In this document: piece by piece, positions 1 through 9,055 of the stretch
How the letters are laid out: each line of letters begins with the position of its first letter
Position numbering within the stretch: position 1 is the stretch's first letter
DNA from: Collinsella sp.
GTDB taxonomy: Bacteria; Actinomycetota; Coriobacteriia; Coriobacteriales; Coriobacteriaceae
Reading direction: 5' to 3'
Length of the DNA stretch: 64,000 bases
NCBI GenBank assembly: GCA_019419585.1
Contig: DXZQ01000001.1
Coordinates: 62,001 to 126,000, forward strand
Position numbers and translations under genes: made by a program
The notes under the pieces: generated by a model
Databases searched by the model: none
Seen by the model: the letters and a program-made list of their open reading frames with translations, nothing else
What the model was told of the DNA's origin: nothing

Positions 1-662
1 TTGTCGTTGGGGCTGTCGGCGGATTTGAGCATATCCTCGGGGCCGATCATGGCGTTTTTGGCCGAACTGATCTTGCTGCGGATCATATTGATGGGGAATT
101 GCTTTTGCTCGATACCGAGCGCCTGCATAATATCGCGCACCATGCGCTTGGAATCGTCATCATCGTAGATGGTGAACTGACCGGTGTAGCCCAGCAGGTC
201 AGCGTCCTCGCGCAGCATGCGCACGCACATAGCATGGAAGGTGCACACCCACATGCCGCGGGTACCGCTGGGGATGAGTGCCGCCAGACGCTCGCGCATC
301 TCGGCCGCGGCCTTGTTGGTAAACGTGATGGCAAGGATCTGCCAGGGCTTAACGCCCAGGTCGCCGAGCATATGTGCGATGCGGAAGGTCAAGACGCGGG
401 TCTTACCCGAGCCGGCGCCGGCAAGGACCAGCAACGGACCCTCGGTGGTCAGGACCGCCTCGCGCTGGGCGGGATTAAGGCTGTCGATGTCGACGAGCGG
501 CTTGGCGGGTTTGGGTGCCGGCGCGGGAGCGTCGTAGATGTCGAGCGGGACGAGCTCGGGTTCCGGCGCAGCGGGGGCGGCATATGCATCGAGCGGCACG
601 GGTTCCGGCGCGGGCGGCACGGGTACCGCGGCGTTCTTTTCCCAGGGCAAGGGCTGGGTCAT
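1..662 (-). CDS. pcrA: ATP-dependent DNA helicase UvrD/PcrA, N-terminal part (cut by window edge)
   Basis: Only the first 220 residues lie in the window; the rest runs off the left edge. The protein opens with a Pro/Ala/Glu-rich extension of about 58 residues, then the superfamily-1 helicase start LNPAQREAV (62-70), Walker A GAGSGKT (82-88) and motif Ia TFTNKAAAEMRER. The ATG is preceded by AGGAG at good spacing. SF1A helicases of this type act in repair and replication fork clearance, using ATP to move 3' to 5' on single-stranded DNA. The long acidic/proline N-terminal tail is longer than in Bacillus PcrA and is probably disordered. UvrD versus PcrA versus AdnAB-like cannot be settled without the C-terminus. 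Confidence 0.9.
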   Translation of the reverse strand, partial: MTQPLPWEKNAAVPVPPAPEPVPLDAYAAPAAPEPELVPLDIYDAPAPAPKPAKPLVDIDSLNPAQREAVLTTEGPLLVLAGAGSGKTRVLTFRIAHMLGDLGVKPWQILAITFTNKAAAEMRERLAALIPSGTRGMWVCTFHAMCVRMLREDADLLGYTGQFTIYDDDDSKRMVRDIMQALGIEQKQFPINMIRSKISSAKNAMIGPEDMLKSADSPND

Positions 663-832
663 GGGCGACTCCTCATCTGACGGACGGCGCGCCTGCGGGC
701 GGCGCCATAGTTTGAGCCGTACCAGTATACCGAGCCGCACGGACACCGACGCAAATCACACCACGACTCCGTGCGCCACCGCCAGTCCCGCCCCAGCGGA
801 TTTGGCGCAAAGTAACCTGTCCCCATTGCACC

Positions 833-866
833 AAAAAGGCGGCATAGACCTTTTGGTCATGCCGCC
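833..866 (-). terminator. Intrinsic terminator for uppP
   Basis: Stem GGCGGCAT (838-845) pairs with ATGCCGCC (859-866), continued by GACC/GGTC after one bulged base, with a TTTT loop. On the minus strand the stem is followed by five T. It lies 50 bp past the uppP stop. Confidence 0.85.
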
Positions 867-916
867 CCCTTTGAATGACAAGTTGTCGCTCTGGCCGCCG
901 CGCAGCGTCAACCAAG

Positions 917-1897
917 TTACAGGCCGAGCATAGGCTCCAGAACGAAGAAGTATGCGAGCACCACGATGCCCAGAATGATGCGATAGACGCCGAAGCACTT
1001 GAAGTCGTGACGGCGGACGAAGCCCATGAGCCACTTGATGGCGATGAGCGACACCACAAAGGCCACAACGCAGCCCACGCCCAGGATAGCGACCTCGTTG
1101 GCGCCGAACGTACCGCCCTTGATGAAATACTTGACCAGCTTGAGCGCACTCGCGCCAAACATGACAGGGATGGCCAGGAAGAACGTAAACTTGGACGCCA
1201 CCGAACGCGTGCAGCCCAAAAGCAGGCCGCCGATGATGGTGGAACCGGAGCGCGACGTGCCCGGAATCAGCGAGAGCACCTGAAAGCATCCGATGCCCAG
1301 TGCGGTCTTCCAACTTAGGTCCTCGAGCGTGGTGATGGAACCAAAGTCCAGATCCTCGTCCTCGTCATCGTCCTCGGCAACATCTGCCGCGGGCGCCGCA
1401 AAGTGTGCACCGGCGGGACGTCCACCCGACACCACAGCACGCGAACCAAACGAACCGGCAACGGCCATTTCCTCGCGCTTGCTCGCGCGCCAGTTCTCGA
1501 TCACGATAAACAACACGCCGTACACAATGAGCGCCAGCGCCACGACGGGAGCATTGTAGAAATGCTCCTCCATCCAGTCGTTGAGCGGCAGACCGATCGC
1601 CGCCGCAGGAATGCAGCCGAGCACAATCTTGCCCCACAGCACCCAGGTGTCGCGACGGCCCTCCTTGCCCTTGCTGGGCGAGAACGGATTGAGCTCATGG
1701 AAGAACAGCACACAGACGGCCAGAATGGCACCGAGCTGAATCACGACCAGGAACATATTCCAGAACGTCTCGCTCACGTTCATCTTGACGAACTCGTCCA
1801 CCAAGATCATGTGACCGGTCGACGAAACAGGCAGCCATTCGGTGATGCCCTCGACTAGGCCCATGAAGGCAGATTTTAGAAGCTCGATAATATCCAA
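917..1897 (-). CDS. uppP: Undecaprenyl-diphosphatase (UppP/BacA)
   Basis: Integral membrane phosphatase that recycles undecaprenyl pyrophosphate to the monophosphate carrier for peptidoglycan and other envelope polymers; also gives bacitracin tolerance. The family signatures are clear: GITEWLPVSSTGH (17-29) and PGTSRSGST (212-220), with several hydrophobic segments. I place the start at a TTG (1895-1897) giving MDIIELLK, which matches the usual N-terminus and follows GAGGGGG at proper spacing; a longer upstream frame has no family similarity. At 326 residues it is about 50 longer than typical, because of a hydrophilic insertion (about 139-190) containing a run of Asp/Glu between transmembrane segments. 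Confidence 0.93.
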   Translation of the reverse strand: MDIIELLKSAFMGLVEGITEWLPVSSTGHMILVDEFVKMNVSETFWNMFLVVIQLGAILAVCVLFFHELNPFSPSKGKEGRRDTWVLWGKIVLGCIPAAAIGLPLNDWMEEHFYNAPVVALALIVYGVLFIVIENWRASKREEMAVAGSFGSRAVVSGGRPAGAHFAAPAADVAEDDDEDEDLDFGSITTLEDLSWKTALGIGCFQVLSLIPGTSRSGSTIIGGLLLGCTRSVASKFTFFLAIPVMFGASALKLVKYFIKGGTFGANEVAILGVGCVVAFVVSLIAIKWLMGFVRRHDFKCFGVYRIILGIVVLAYFFVLEPMLGL

Positions 1898-2145
1898 AGG
1901 GACCCCCTCGTTAGACACCCGCCGATATTGTTCTGCGGACGGTGCGGGCGATGTCCCATTATCAACCGTTGGCGGCGCGCCTGCGCCTACCCTTACCAAA
2001 AAACTCGCCCGTTCACAGAATTGCGAGCGGTCAAACCCAAATCCTTGGGTATAACTGCAACAAGATAAAGTGTCCGGCGGCCGACGCGCCCGCGCCCGCC
2101 CGATGCACGAGCCCCGCGCCCGTGCGATAGACCAAGGAGGAAACC

Positions 2146-2583
2146 ATGAACGAGGGCTACACCAAGGTATTTGTTTCACTCGACGGTACTGAGCAGCAGG
2201 ATTTTGTGCTCGCACGCGCCATCAAGGTCGCCGCGAACAACGGTGCCAAGCTAATCATCGGCCACGTTATCGATTCCACGGCGCTCGAGAGCGCCGGTTC
2301 CTATCCGGTCGATCTGGTCAACGGCCTAGAGGAGGCATTTAAGAACTCCATCGCCAAGCAGCTCGAAGAGGCCAAGGCCAATCCCGATATTCCCGAGGTC
2401 GAGGTCATGATTCGCGCCGGCCGCATTCGCGAGACGCTCAAGGACGAGATGCTCGACGTGGTTAAGCCCGACCTGGTGCTCTGCGGCGCCCGCGGCCTGT
2501 CCTCGATCAAGTATGCGCTCCTGGGTTCGATTTCGACGTTCCTGCTGCGCAACACGGACTGCGACATCTTGGTCGTGAAGTAG
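2146..2583 (+). CDS. Universal stress protein, UspA family
   Basis: A 145-residue single-domain Usp with the alpha/beta nucleotide-binding fold. The C-terminal phosphate-loop type motif GARGLSS...LGSIS followed by a final strand CDILVVK is characteristic of ATP-binding members. AGGAGG lies 5 bases before the ATG. Such proteins accumulate during starvation and other stress; the exact role here is unknown. It is monocistronic: uppP diverges upstream and a strong hairpin terminator follows. Confidence 0.9.
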   Translation: MNEGYTKVFVSLDGTEQQDFVLARAIKVAANNGAKLIIGHVIDSTALESAGSYPVDLVNGLEEAFKNSIAKQLEEAKANPDIPEVEVMIRAGRIRETLKDEMLDVVKPDLVLCGARGLSSIKYALLGSISTFLLRNTDCDILVVK

Positions 2584-2598
2584 CGTTGCTCCCACCGG

Positions 2599-2687
2599 CC
2601 GCGGGGCCTGCGGGGTTTCCACGGGCACGTCCTCGCCGCGTTGCGGCTGCGGGATGTGCCCTTAGGAAACCCCTCCCGGCCCCGCGG
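2599..2687. repeat. Long fold-back inverted repeat downstream of the Usp gene
   Basis: Three nested arm pairs fold the same stretch: CCGCGGGGCC (2599-2608) with GGCCCCGCGG (2678-2687), GGGGTTTCC (2612-2620) with GGAAACCCC (2665-2673), and GGGCAC (2623-2628) with GTGCCC (2656-2661). It has no T-tract and lies just upstream of a normal terminator, so it is not itself a terminator. Confidence 0.7.
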
Positions 2688-2730
2688 CCTTCGCAGCCTT
2701 ACTTCAACGAGTTGTCTGGTAGAAAAATGG

Positions 2731-2760
2731 CGTGCCGCCCCGTTTGGGGCGGCACGTTTT
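2731..2760 (+). terminator. Intrinsic terminator after the Usp gene
   Basis: CGTGCCGCCCC, loop GTTT, GGGGCGGCACG, then TTTT. The 3' half (TTTGGGGCGGCACGTTTT) is repeated once more immediately downstream, suggesting a small tandem duplication. It may also serve the convergent histidine kinase gene. Confidence 0.85.
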
Positions 2761-2806
2761 GTTTGGGGCGGCACGTTTTTGTTTGGGTGGGCGTCTGCCG
2801 CGTGCG

Positions 2807-3850
2807 TTACTCGAAGTATTGGAACTTGTTGGTTGAAAAGGCAAACGTTACGACGAAGCCTTCACCGGGCTCGGATGCTGCGGTGACGTCGATGCCCATC
2901 TTGGAGCACAGACGCGCCACCAGGTAGAGGCCGATGCCCGTTGCGCGCTTGGTGGTGCGGCCGTTGTCGCCGGTAAAGCCCTTCTCGAACACGCGCGGCA
3001 GGTCTGCCGCACACACGCCGCAACCGTTGTCCGCGACGGTAAGCTCGATGCGCTCGCTCGCCAGGCCCTCGTCCAGCAACGCACCCGAAAACACGATCTT
3101 TGCGCCGTCCTCACGCGCATATTTAATGCTGTTCTGAATGAGCTGGCCCAGAATAAACTCGAGCCACTTCTCGTCGGTAAAGACCTCAAAGTCGAGGTTC
3201 TCGCACACCGGCGCCACGTGTGCCGCGATGAGCTCACGCGCATTGGCCTTGATTGCGCCCGTCACCAGAGCCTTGAGGTTCCAACGTCGAATCAGGTAAT
3301 CGCGCTCCACAACCTCCGAGCGCGCATAGTAGAGCGCCTGGTCGATATAGCGTTCCACGCGGGCAAGCTCGCGACCGAGGTCATCTACGCGCGACAGATC
3401 ATCTTCGCTGCCGTCCAGGTTTTCCAAAATCAGATGGGCTGCCGCCAGAGGCAGCTTGGCCTCGTGGACCCAGCTCTCGATATAGTCGCGATAGTCATCG
3501 GTCTGGCGCCTGCCTTCGGCAACCTCGTCACAAGCGGCTTTGCCCACCCGGCGCAAGACCTCGTACTCGAGCTCGCCCTCGGCATAGGTCGGGCATTGCA
3601 CCATCTCCTGCACCCATGCGGGACTCTCGAGCTCCTCTGCCGCACGCTCCAGCTGGCGCAGAAAACGACGACGGCGCGCGTACTCGATCACGATGCCGAG
3701 CATACCAAAGATATAGGACACGCCGACCGCCACGACCACGATAGAAACGGGTGCGCCGGCGACCGTCAGCACAAAGCAGCCCAGCAACACGCCGCACGTC
3801 CACACGGCGACGGGAAGCAGCGCATCTTTGAAGAATTTGGCAAACGACAT
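2807..3850 (-). CDS. Sensor histidine kinase, BceS/GraS-like intramembrane-sensing type
   Basis: A 347-residue membrane kinase with two closely spaced hydrophobic segments (about 11-31 and 37-55) and almost no extracytoplasmic loop, the hallmark of intramembrane-sensing kinases. The phospho-acceptor region reads ESWVHEAKLP (His129), the form typical of BceS/GraS kinases, followed by N-box QLIQNSIKY (Asn240), G1 DNGCGV (274-279) and G2 TGIGLYL (304-310). It starts 9 bp after its response regulator and is surely cotranscribed. Family members sense cell-envelope antibiotics, usually with a BceAB-type ABC transporter; none lies beside it here, so ligand and targets are unknown. Confidence 0.88.
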   Translation of the reverse strand: MSFAKFFKDALLPVAVWTCGVLLGCFVLTVAGAPVSIVVVAVGVSYIFGMLGIVIEYARRRRFLRQLERAAEELESPAWVQEMVQCPTYAEGELEYEVLRRVGKAACDEVAEGRRQTDDYRDYIESWVHEAKLPLAAAHLILENLDGSEDDLSRVDDLGRELARVERYIDQALYYARSEVVERDYLIRRWNLKALVTGAIKANARELIAAHVAPVCENLDFEVFTDEKWLEFILGQLIQNSIKYAREDGAKIVFSGALLDEGLASERIELTVADNGCGVCAADLPRVFEKGFTGDNGRTTKRATGIGLYLVARLCSKMGIDVTAASEPGEGFVVTFAFSTNKFQYFE

Positions 3851-3859
3851 AGCCGGCCC

Positions 3860-4531
3860 CTAGACCGAATAGCCCTGGCCGCGGTGCGTCGTCAAATACC
3901 CCTTGATGCCGATTTTTTCGAGCGTGGTGCGCAGGCGGTTGATGTTGACGGTGAGCGTATTGTCGTCCACGAAGGCGTCGGAGTCCCACAGGTCCTGCAT
4001 GATGGCCGAGCGCGAGACGATCTTGCCCGCACGGCTCAGAAGCAGCGAGAGAATACGCAGCTCGTTTTTGGTGAGCTCGGTACTGATGCCGGTTTGCATG
4101 TTGGTGACCATGGAGCGAGCGAGATCGAGCTCCAGGCCCTTGTGGACAAGTGTGCTGCGCTCGCCCGCCGCCGCGGTGCGACGCAGCAGTGCGTTGATGC
4201 GCGCCACGAGCACGCGCGCGCTGTAGGGCTTGGGAACAAAGTCATCCGCGCCGAGCGTCATGGCCATGACCTCGTCAATCTCGGTCGAGCGCGAAGTGAG
4301 GACGATGATGGGAACCTCGGATTCGCGGCGAACCTCATGGCAGATATGCTGGCCGTCTTTGACGGGAAGCGTCAGGTCGAGCAGCACCAGGTCGGGCGCG
4401 GCGGCGAGAATATCGCGCGAAACATGCTCGAACGATTCGCAGGCCTCGACCTCAAAACCGGCACGGGCAAGGATGTCGGCAAGCTCGCGACGAATGGGTT
4501 CGTCGTCCTCAACGATATAGATCAGCGCCAT
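3860..4531 (-). CDS. Response regulator, OmpR/PhoB family (partner of the BceS-like kinase)
   Basis: A 223-residue regulator: receiver domain with acidic pocket EDDE (8-11), phospho-acceptor Asp52 in LLDLTLP and conserved Lys101 in PKPYSA; C-terminal winged helix ending TTHRGQGYSV. I choose the ATG at 4529-4531 because GGGAGG precedes it at 5 bases; an in-frame ATG seven codons earlier overlaps that site. First gene of the two-gene operon with the kinase. Expected to bind promoter DNA when phosphorylated; targets cannot be read from this window. Confidence 0.9.
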   Translation of the reverse strand: MALIYIVEDDEPIRRELADILARAGFEVEACESFEHVSRDILAAAPDLVLLDLTLPVKDGQHICHEVRRESEVPIIVLTSRSTEIDEVMAMTLGADDFVPKPYSARVLVARINALLRRTAAAGERSTLVHKGLELDLARSMVTNMQTGISTELTKNELRILSLLLSRAGKIVSRSAIMQDLWDSDAFVDDNTLTVNINRLRTTLEKIGIKGYLTTHRGQGYSV

Positions 4532-4650
4532 GTGTCCTCCCATTTCGCGCAACTTGCACCTTCCACACCATTATGCCCACGGCGTCGCAGCGATACGACC
4601 CCGTGGGCACCTAATATGACAAAAGTGTTCGGTAGCCTTGAGAGAAAATA

Positions 4651-4680
4651 GGGGCCCTCGGTCCTAAACCGATCGGCCCC
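4651..4680 (-). terminator. Terminator-like hairpin after the aminotransferase gene
   Basis: GGGGCC and GGCCCC arms (with GATCGGT/ACCGAG inner pairing) lie 20 bp past the stop; the minus strand continues TATTTTCTCTC. A second hairpin, GCCCACGG...CCGTGGGC (4573-4606), lies closer to the regulator gene start. Confidence 0.65.
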
Positions 4681-4700
4681 ATCACTTCGATCTCGAGCCT

Positions 4701-5831
4701 CTACTCGAGCGTACGCATATACGCAGAGATGGCATCCAGGCCCTTCTGCAGGTCGTCGGTGTTATCGGAGTATGCATAGCCGATGCGCATGCTCTTGGGC
4801 TCCTCGAAGCAATCGCCCGGGGTAACGAGCGCGCCGGACTTCTTAATCATGTCGATGCAGAACGTCCTGGAGTCGATGTCGTAGTCGTAATACACGAGCG
4901 CGGTGGTACCCGCCTCGGGCTTGACGAACGACAGGTGCGGCTCGCTCTCGACCCACTTCTCCAGAACAGCAAGGTTCTGACGGACGATGCGGCGGCTGCG
5001 CTCAAGGATCACGGAAGCGTTGCCCAGAATCAGCTCCGCCACCGACTCGCTGAATATGCCGGCGGAAATCAGGTTGTAGTCGCGATGCGAGAGCAGCGCG
5101 CGACGGAGCTCCGGGCTCTTGGTGACCGCCCAACCCAGACGCAGGCCGGCGAACGACCAGACCTTGGACATGGATGCGGTGACGATGGCCTTGTCGTACA
5201 GGTCGATCACGGACTCGGAGTACTCATCCGTCTGAGTAAGTAGACGGTAGACCTCGTCGCAGAGCACCCACGCGTCGTGTTTGCGTGCGACCTCGACAAT
5301 CGCCTTGAGCGTATCGGTGTCGAGCAGGGCGCCCGTGGGGTTGTCCGGGTTATTGATGCAGATGAGCTTAGTATCGTCGGTCACCAGAGCATCGAGCGCG
5401 TCGACGTCGACGTGGTAGCCGTTCTTGCGATCGAGCTGAAGGATATCGACCTTCGCACCGCACATCTCGGGAATCGAGTAAAGCTGCTGGTAGGTGGGCT
5501 TGACGGAAACTACGTGATCGCCCGGTTCGACGAGCGTGGAAATAACCAGGGAGTTGGCACCGGTCGCGCCGTGCGTGGGCACGATATGCCCGGGCTCGAC
5601 CGTCTTATAGAGACGCGCGACCCCCTCGAGGAAGCCAGGCTGTCCCTCGATGTCACCGTAGGTGAATCGGCGCGAGCATAGGTTATCGAGCCACGCCTTC
5701 TTGTCGGTATTCGTAAGCTCGAACAGCTGGTCGAGCGTGAGGGAGTAGACGCACGTCTCCGCAACGTTGTGGGTGCACTTGGTCTCCCACTCGTTCATCC
5801 ACTGCTCGACGGCGAAATCCTTGATCTGCAT
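4701..5831 (-). CDS. PLP-dependent aminotransferase, class I/II (AAT-fold I)
   Basis: A 376-residue fold-type I enzyme. Visible landmarks are NPDNPTG (161-167), the cofactor-ring Asp in CDEVY (192-195) and the Schiff-base Lys223 in SMSKVWSFAGLRLGW. It transfers amino groups between amino and keto acids; the substrate cannot be assigned. It lies 24 bp downstream of an ornithine cyclodeaminase/mu-crystallin homologue in the same direction, so the two probably act on one amino acid pathway, with the divergent PucR-type regulator as likely controller. Close relatives occur both in aspartate/alanine aminotransferase groups and in secondary-metabolite pathways. Confidence 0.85.
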   Translation of the reverse strand: MQIKDFAVEQWMNEWETKCTHNVAETCVYSLTLDQLFELTNTDKKAWLDNLCSRRFTYGDIEGQPGFLEGVARLYKTVEPGHIVPTHGATGANSLVISTLVEPGDHVVSVKPTYQQLYSIPEMCGAKVDILQLDRKNGYHVDVDALDALVTDDTKLICINNPDNPTGALLDTDTLKAIVEVARKHDAWVLCDEVYRLLTQTDEYSESVIDLYDKAIVTASMSKVWSFAGLRLGWAVTKSPELRRALLSHRDYNLISAGIFSESVAELILGNASVILERSRRIVRQNLAVLEKWVESEPHLSFVKPEAGTTALVYYDYDIDSRTFCIDMIKKSGALVTPGDCFEEPKSMRIGYAYSDNTDDLQKGLDAISAYMRTLE

Positions 5832-5855
5832 TGCCGTTTCCTTTCCTTGACTTTC

Positions 5856-6890
5856 TTACAGTTCCACCACGGTGCCCAGCCCCGCCTCGACGGCGCGGTC
5901 ATAGGCGATTTTCGATGCCGAAAGGTCCTGAACGGCGATGCCCGACGTATCGAACACCGTCACCTGCTCGTCATCCGAACGCCCCGCAGCCGTGCCGGCG
6001 ATGACTTCGCCGAGCTCCGCTCTGATGTCCTCGGGCGTGATGACACCCTCGGCAACCGGAATCTCTAGCTCACCGGACGCGACCGATTGCTCGCGGTCGT
6101 CGACGTAAACAGCGGCACGGGCGACAAGCGCCGAGGCGAGCTCCTGCTTGCCGGGCATGTCGGCACCGACGCAGGAGATATGCGCACCGGGATGCACCCA
6201 TGCATCGGGGATGATGGGCTTGGTCGCCGGCGTGATCGTCACGATGATGTCGGCCTCTGCCGCGGCGCCTTGGCCGTCGGCCGTCGCCTCGATGGAATAG
6301 GTGGATGCCTCGCGAACATGCTCGCAGGCGCCCAAGATATGGGCGACTTCGTCTCGCATGCGCTCGACGCGAGCCTCGGGCGCGGCATCGGAAACCGGCT
6401 CCCACACCTTGACCTCGCACACCTTGGGACAGGCGGCGAGCACGCCCGCCACCATATAGGTGCTCATATGGCCGGCACCAGCAACAAGCAATTTGGACGC
6501 ATCCGCCCGAGCCAGCCACTTGGCACCGAGCGCAGCGGCGGCACCGGTGCGAAGTCCAGTGACGGCGGAGGCATTGAGTAGCGCTAACGGCTCTCCCGTC
6601 GCGTTGTCGCACAGCAGCGTGGTGCCAAAGATCTCGGGCAGCCCCTTTTTGGGGTTCTGAGAAAACCAGGCAGTGAGCTTGAGACCGAAAAGGCCGCTTC
6701 CCGCCAACTCGCCCGAGCGGATATCCATATCGGCCACGCCGGGTTCGAACTGCTCATATACCATCGGCCACGCAACACCCTTGCCCGTTGCCTTCTGGCG
6801 ATATGCCTCCTCCACGGCAGCGATTGCATCCTCGATCGTCAGCACCTTGGAAACTTCCTCGGCCGATAGCACCACCATCTGCCCCATCAT
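5856..6890 (-). CDS. Ornithine cyclodeaminase / mu-crystallin family NAD(P)-dependent enzyme
   Basis: A 344-residue member of the OCD/mu-crystallin family. It has the conserved Lys71 in GLKLTAW, the Rossmann loop VAGAG (136-140) and the family motif CVGADMPGKQEL (about 240-251) that in ornithine cyclodeaminase carries the catalytic Asp. Members convert ornithine to proline, make or reduce ketimines/cyclic imines, or act as alanine dehydrogenases; sequence alone does not decide. First gene of a probable two-gene operon with the downstream aminotransferase, divergent from the PucR-like regulator across about 210 bp. Two adjacent Met codons are possible starts. Confidence 0.85.
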   Translation of the reverse strand: MMGQMVVLSAEEVSKVLTIEDAIAAVEEAYRQKATGKGVAWPMVYEQFEPGVADMDIRSGELAGSGLFGLKLTAWFSQNPKKGLPEIFGTTLLCDNATGEPLALLNASAVTGLRTGAAAALGAKWLARADASKLLVAGAGHMSTYMVAGVLAACPKVCEVKVWEPVSDAAPEARVERMRDEVAHILGACEHVREASTYSIEATADGQGAAAEADIIVTITPATKPIIPDAWVHPGAHISCVGADMPGKQELASALVARAAVYVDDREQSVASGELEIPVAEGVITPEDIRAELGEVIAGTAAGRSDDEQVTVFDTSGIAVQDLSASKIAYDRAVEAGLGTVVEL

Positions 6891-7104
6891 CGCTCCTCTC
6901 AGCGAAAGCTTTACGTTGCTCCACTGTACGGTTTAGTAACGATGCCGCCAAGGATCATTTCTTGTTGGAATCTACAGCGATTCTCAATCTGATTTTTCGT
7001 TCTATCAGCATGTATTTGAACTATTTCCCGCATCAACGGTATACGGATGTGCGATTATCCTATTTATACCTATACTTATTGTAGTGATTTACAAGGTGAT
7101 GTTG

Positions 7105-8286
7105 ATGCTATACACCATCTCGGACTTCTCACGGGAATATGAAGGGTCGGTCCGTCTAATCGCCGGCAGCGATGGCGTCTCGCGTGCCGTCTCTGGCGTC
7201 GGAATCCTCGATTATGAACTCATGCCCGGCCTCAAGAGCAAGTACCAGCGCGTCAACTTCAGCTCAGACGAGATCGTCCTCAGCACCTTCCTCTATGCGA
7301 AGGACGATCCGTACCTCATCACTGAAGCCGTGAAATACCTCGTCGCCAAGGGAACGAGCGGTCTCATCATCAAAAACGTCCTGCACATCCCGATTCCCGA
7401 CCAAGCCATCCGCTACGCCAACGCGCGGCACTACCCGGTCTTTCTCACGACCGACGACTCACTGTTCTTTGACAGTGTCATCTATGAGGTCAAACGGCAT
7501 ATCGAGCAGCTCGCGTCCATCGACTTCGCACAGCGCGAGATCGATGCCCTGAGGACAGACGTATCGCCCGAGTCCATCTGCCGACGCATCCGAGGCCTCA
7601 ACCCGTCATTTCTGGACGAAGCGGTCGCCCTGTTCGCATCGTTTGCAGAGCCCCTCGACCCGCGTACGTTTTTGCAAATCGAACGTCTCTGTGCAAAATC
7701 GACCCTCGCCGGATGCCACAACATGCTGGCACCCTACGACGGAGGTTTGTTATTCGTAGCGACAAGCGACTCGGAACAGACGCTCGATGTGGAGCGAATC
7801 GTGCAGGCGCTCACGGAGCTCATCGAGGCTAGCGGTATCGATGGTGGAGCGGAAGGGCTCGGCATCAGCGATATTCTGTTTGGAGACGAGGCGGTGGCGC
7901 AGGCGATCTCGCAGGCGATTTACGCACAGCGCCTATCTTGTCAACGAGCCGAGGGTCCCGTCCGCTATACGCAGCTCGGCATCCTGAGAACCGTGATGCC
8001 TTTTGCGGAAACCCCGGAGATGCGATCGTTCTCGGAGGCGATTCTCTCGCCGATACGCGAGCACGACAGCGAGCATGGCAGCGAACTGGAATCCACGCTC
8101 GCCGCATTCATCGAGAACGACCGACGTATCGAGCGAACCGCCAAGCAGACTAGCCAGCACCCAAACACAATTCGATATCGCCTCGATAAGGTGACAGCTC
8201 TCACCGGACTGAGCTACAAATGCGCCCCGGAGATGGAGCAGCTGTCGCTCGCCTACGCAATCGAACGCGCTCGCTCGCTTCAGTAA
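7105..8286 (+). CDS. PucR/CdaR-type transcriptional regulator
   Basis: A 393-residue regulator with an N-terminal PucR ligand-sensing domain (YTISDFSREYEGSVRLIAG... EIVLSTF...) and a C-terminal PucR helix-turn-helix (IERTAKQTSQHPNTIRYRLDKV). I choose the third in-frame candidate, ATG at 7105, because AAGGTG (7093-7098) sits 6 bases before it; the earlier GTG and ATG overlap or abut that site. Family members activate genes for purine, amino-acid or other nitrogen-compound catabolism in response to a metabolite. Divergence from the cyclodeaminase/aminotransferase pair makes these its likely targets. The upstream region is notably AT-rich. Confidence 0.88.
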   Translation: MLYTISDFSREYEGSVRLIAGSDGVSRAVSGVGILDYELMPGLKSKYQRVNFSSDEIVLSTFLYAKDDPYLITEAVKYLVAKGTSGLIIKNVLHIPIPDQAIRYANARHYPVFLTTDDSLFFDSVIYEVKRHIEQLASIDFAQREIDALRTDVSPESICRRIRGLNPSFLDEAVALFASFAEPLDPRTFLQIERLCAKSTLAGCHNMLAPYDGGLLFVATSDSEQTLDVERIVQALTELIEASGIDGGAEGLGISDILFGDEAVAQAISQAIYAQRLSCQRAEGPVRYTQLGILRTVMPFAETPEMRSFSEAILSPIREHDSEHGSELESTLAAFIENDRRIERTAKQTSQHPNTIRYRLDKVTALTGLSYKCAPEMEQLSLAYAIERARSLQ

Positions 8287-8304
8287 GCCCACCCCGCCTT
8301 GAGG

Positions 8305-9039
8305 TTAGGAGCGGCGGGCACGGAGCTTTTCGTAGCCGTCGGCGAAGAAGGCGACCGTGGCGGCGTCGGTCTCGGCGGCGTCGGTCTCGGCAGCGGGGAC
8401 CACGCCGTGCTCGTCGCTCACCAGGAACAGCGCGCCCTTGAGCTGTGCGGGAATATCTACGCGCGTGACCGGGATGCCCTTGGTCTGGGCCAGCTGCTCG
8501 ATGAGCGTCGCCGTGCCGCACAGGCACTCGTCCGCTGGCGCCACAAAGGCAAGCTCGCCGTTATCGACGGCGGCGAGCAGCTCGGGCGCCACGCCGGTTT
8601 CGTCGGCCTCGGAGCGGGCCTCGGCGGAGCGGGCACGCAGCGCCTTGGCCGACGTATCGGCGAGCGGCTCGTACTCCCCCACCGTCATGGCGGCGTTGCC
8701 GTTAACGTCGATCACCAGCATGAGCACGCCATCGTGCGCGGTATAGTCGCCCTCGGCTAGCGACCACTCAACGTGCTGCTTGGCCCAGCTGAGCATGTTA
8801 TGGGTAAGCGGCTCGCCCTGCACCAAGCGCTCGGACAGTGCGCGAATGTGGCGGTTGAGCATGGGCACCTTTTTATTGGACATGCGCCAACGGCAGACAA
8901 GCGCGGGCTTGTCGAGCGTAAACTTCTCGACCGCCTCCTGATTGGCGCAAAAGTCCTCGTACGCACGCTGATCCTCGGCATTGCCAAACAGCTCGGCATC
9001 ATCAATCTGGGGCATGGTCATACCTTTCGTGTTAGTCAT
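8305..9039 (-). CDS. Uncharacterised protein, 244 residues, acidic
   Basis: I do not recognise a family with certainty. The protein is soluble, rich in Ala/Glu, without signal peptide or membrane segment. The N-terminal half carries WRMSNKKVPMLNRHIRAL and a strand-rich block DGVLMLVIDVNGNAAM; the C-terminal half has GTATLIEQLAQTKGIPVTRVDI and GALFLVSDEHGVVPA, a two-block arrangement reminiscent of SseB-like proteins, though this is weak. An Ala/Glu/Thr/Asp low-complexity stretch lies near the C-terminus. AGAGGA precedes the chosen ATG at 5 bases; a second in-frame ATG eight codons in (MPQIDDAEL) also has an AAAGG. It converges with the PucR-type gene, 18 bp apart. Confidence 0.7.
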   Translation of the reverse strand: MTNTKGMTMPQIDDAELFGNAEDQRAYEDFCANQEAVEKFTLDKPALVCRWRMSNKKVPMLNRHIRALSERLVQGEPLTHNMLSWAKQHVEWSLAEGDYTAHDGVLMLVIDVNGNAAMTVGEYEPLADTSAKALRARSAEARSEADETGVAPELLAAVDNGELAFVAPADECLCGTATLIEQLAQTKGIPVTRVDIPAQLKGALFLVSDEHGVVPAAETDAAETDAATVAFFADGYEKLRARRS

Positions 9040-9055
9040 TCCGTCCTCTTATACC

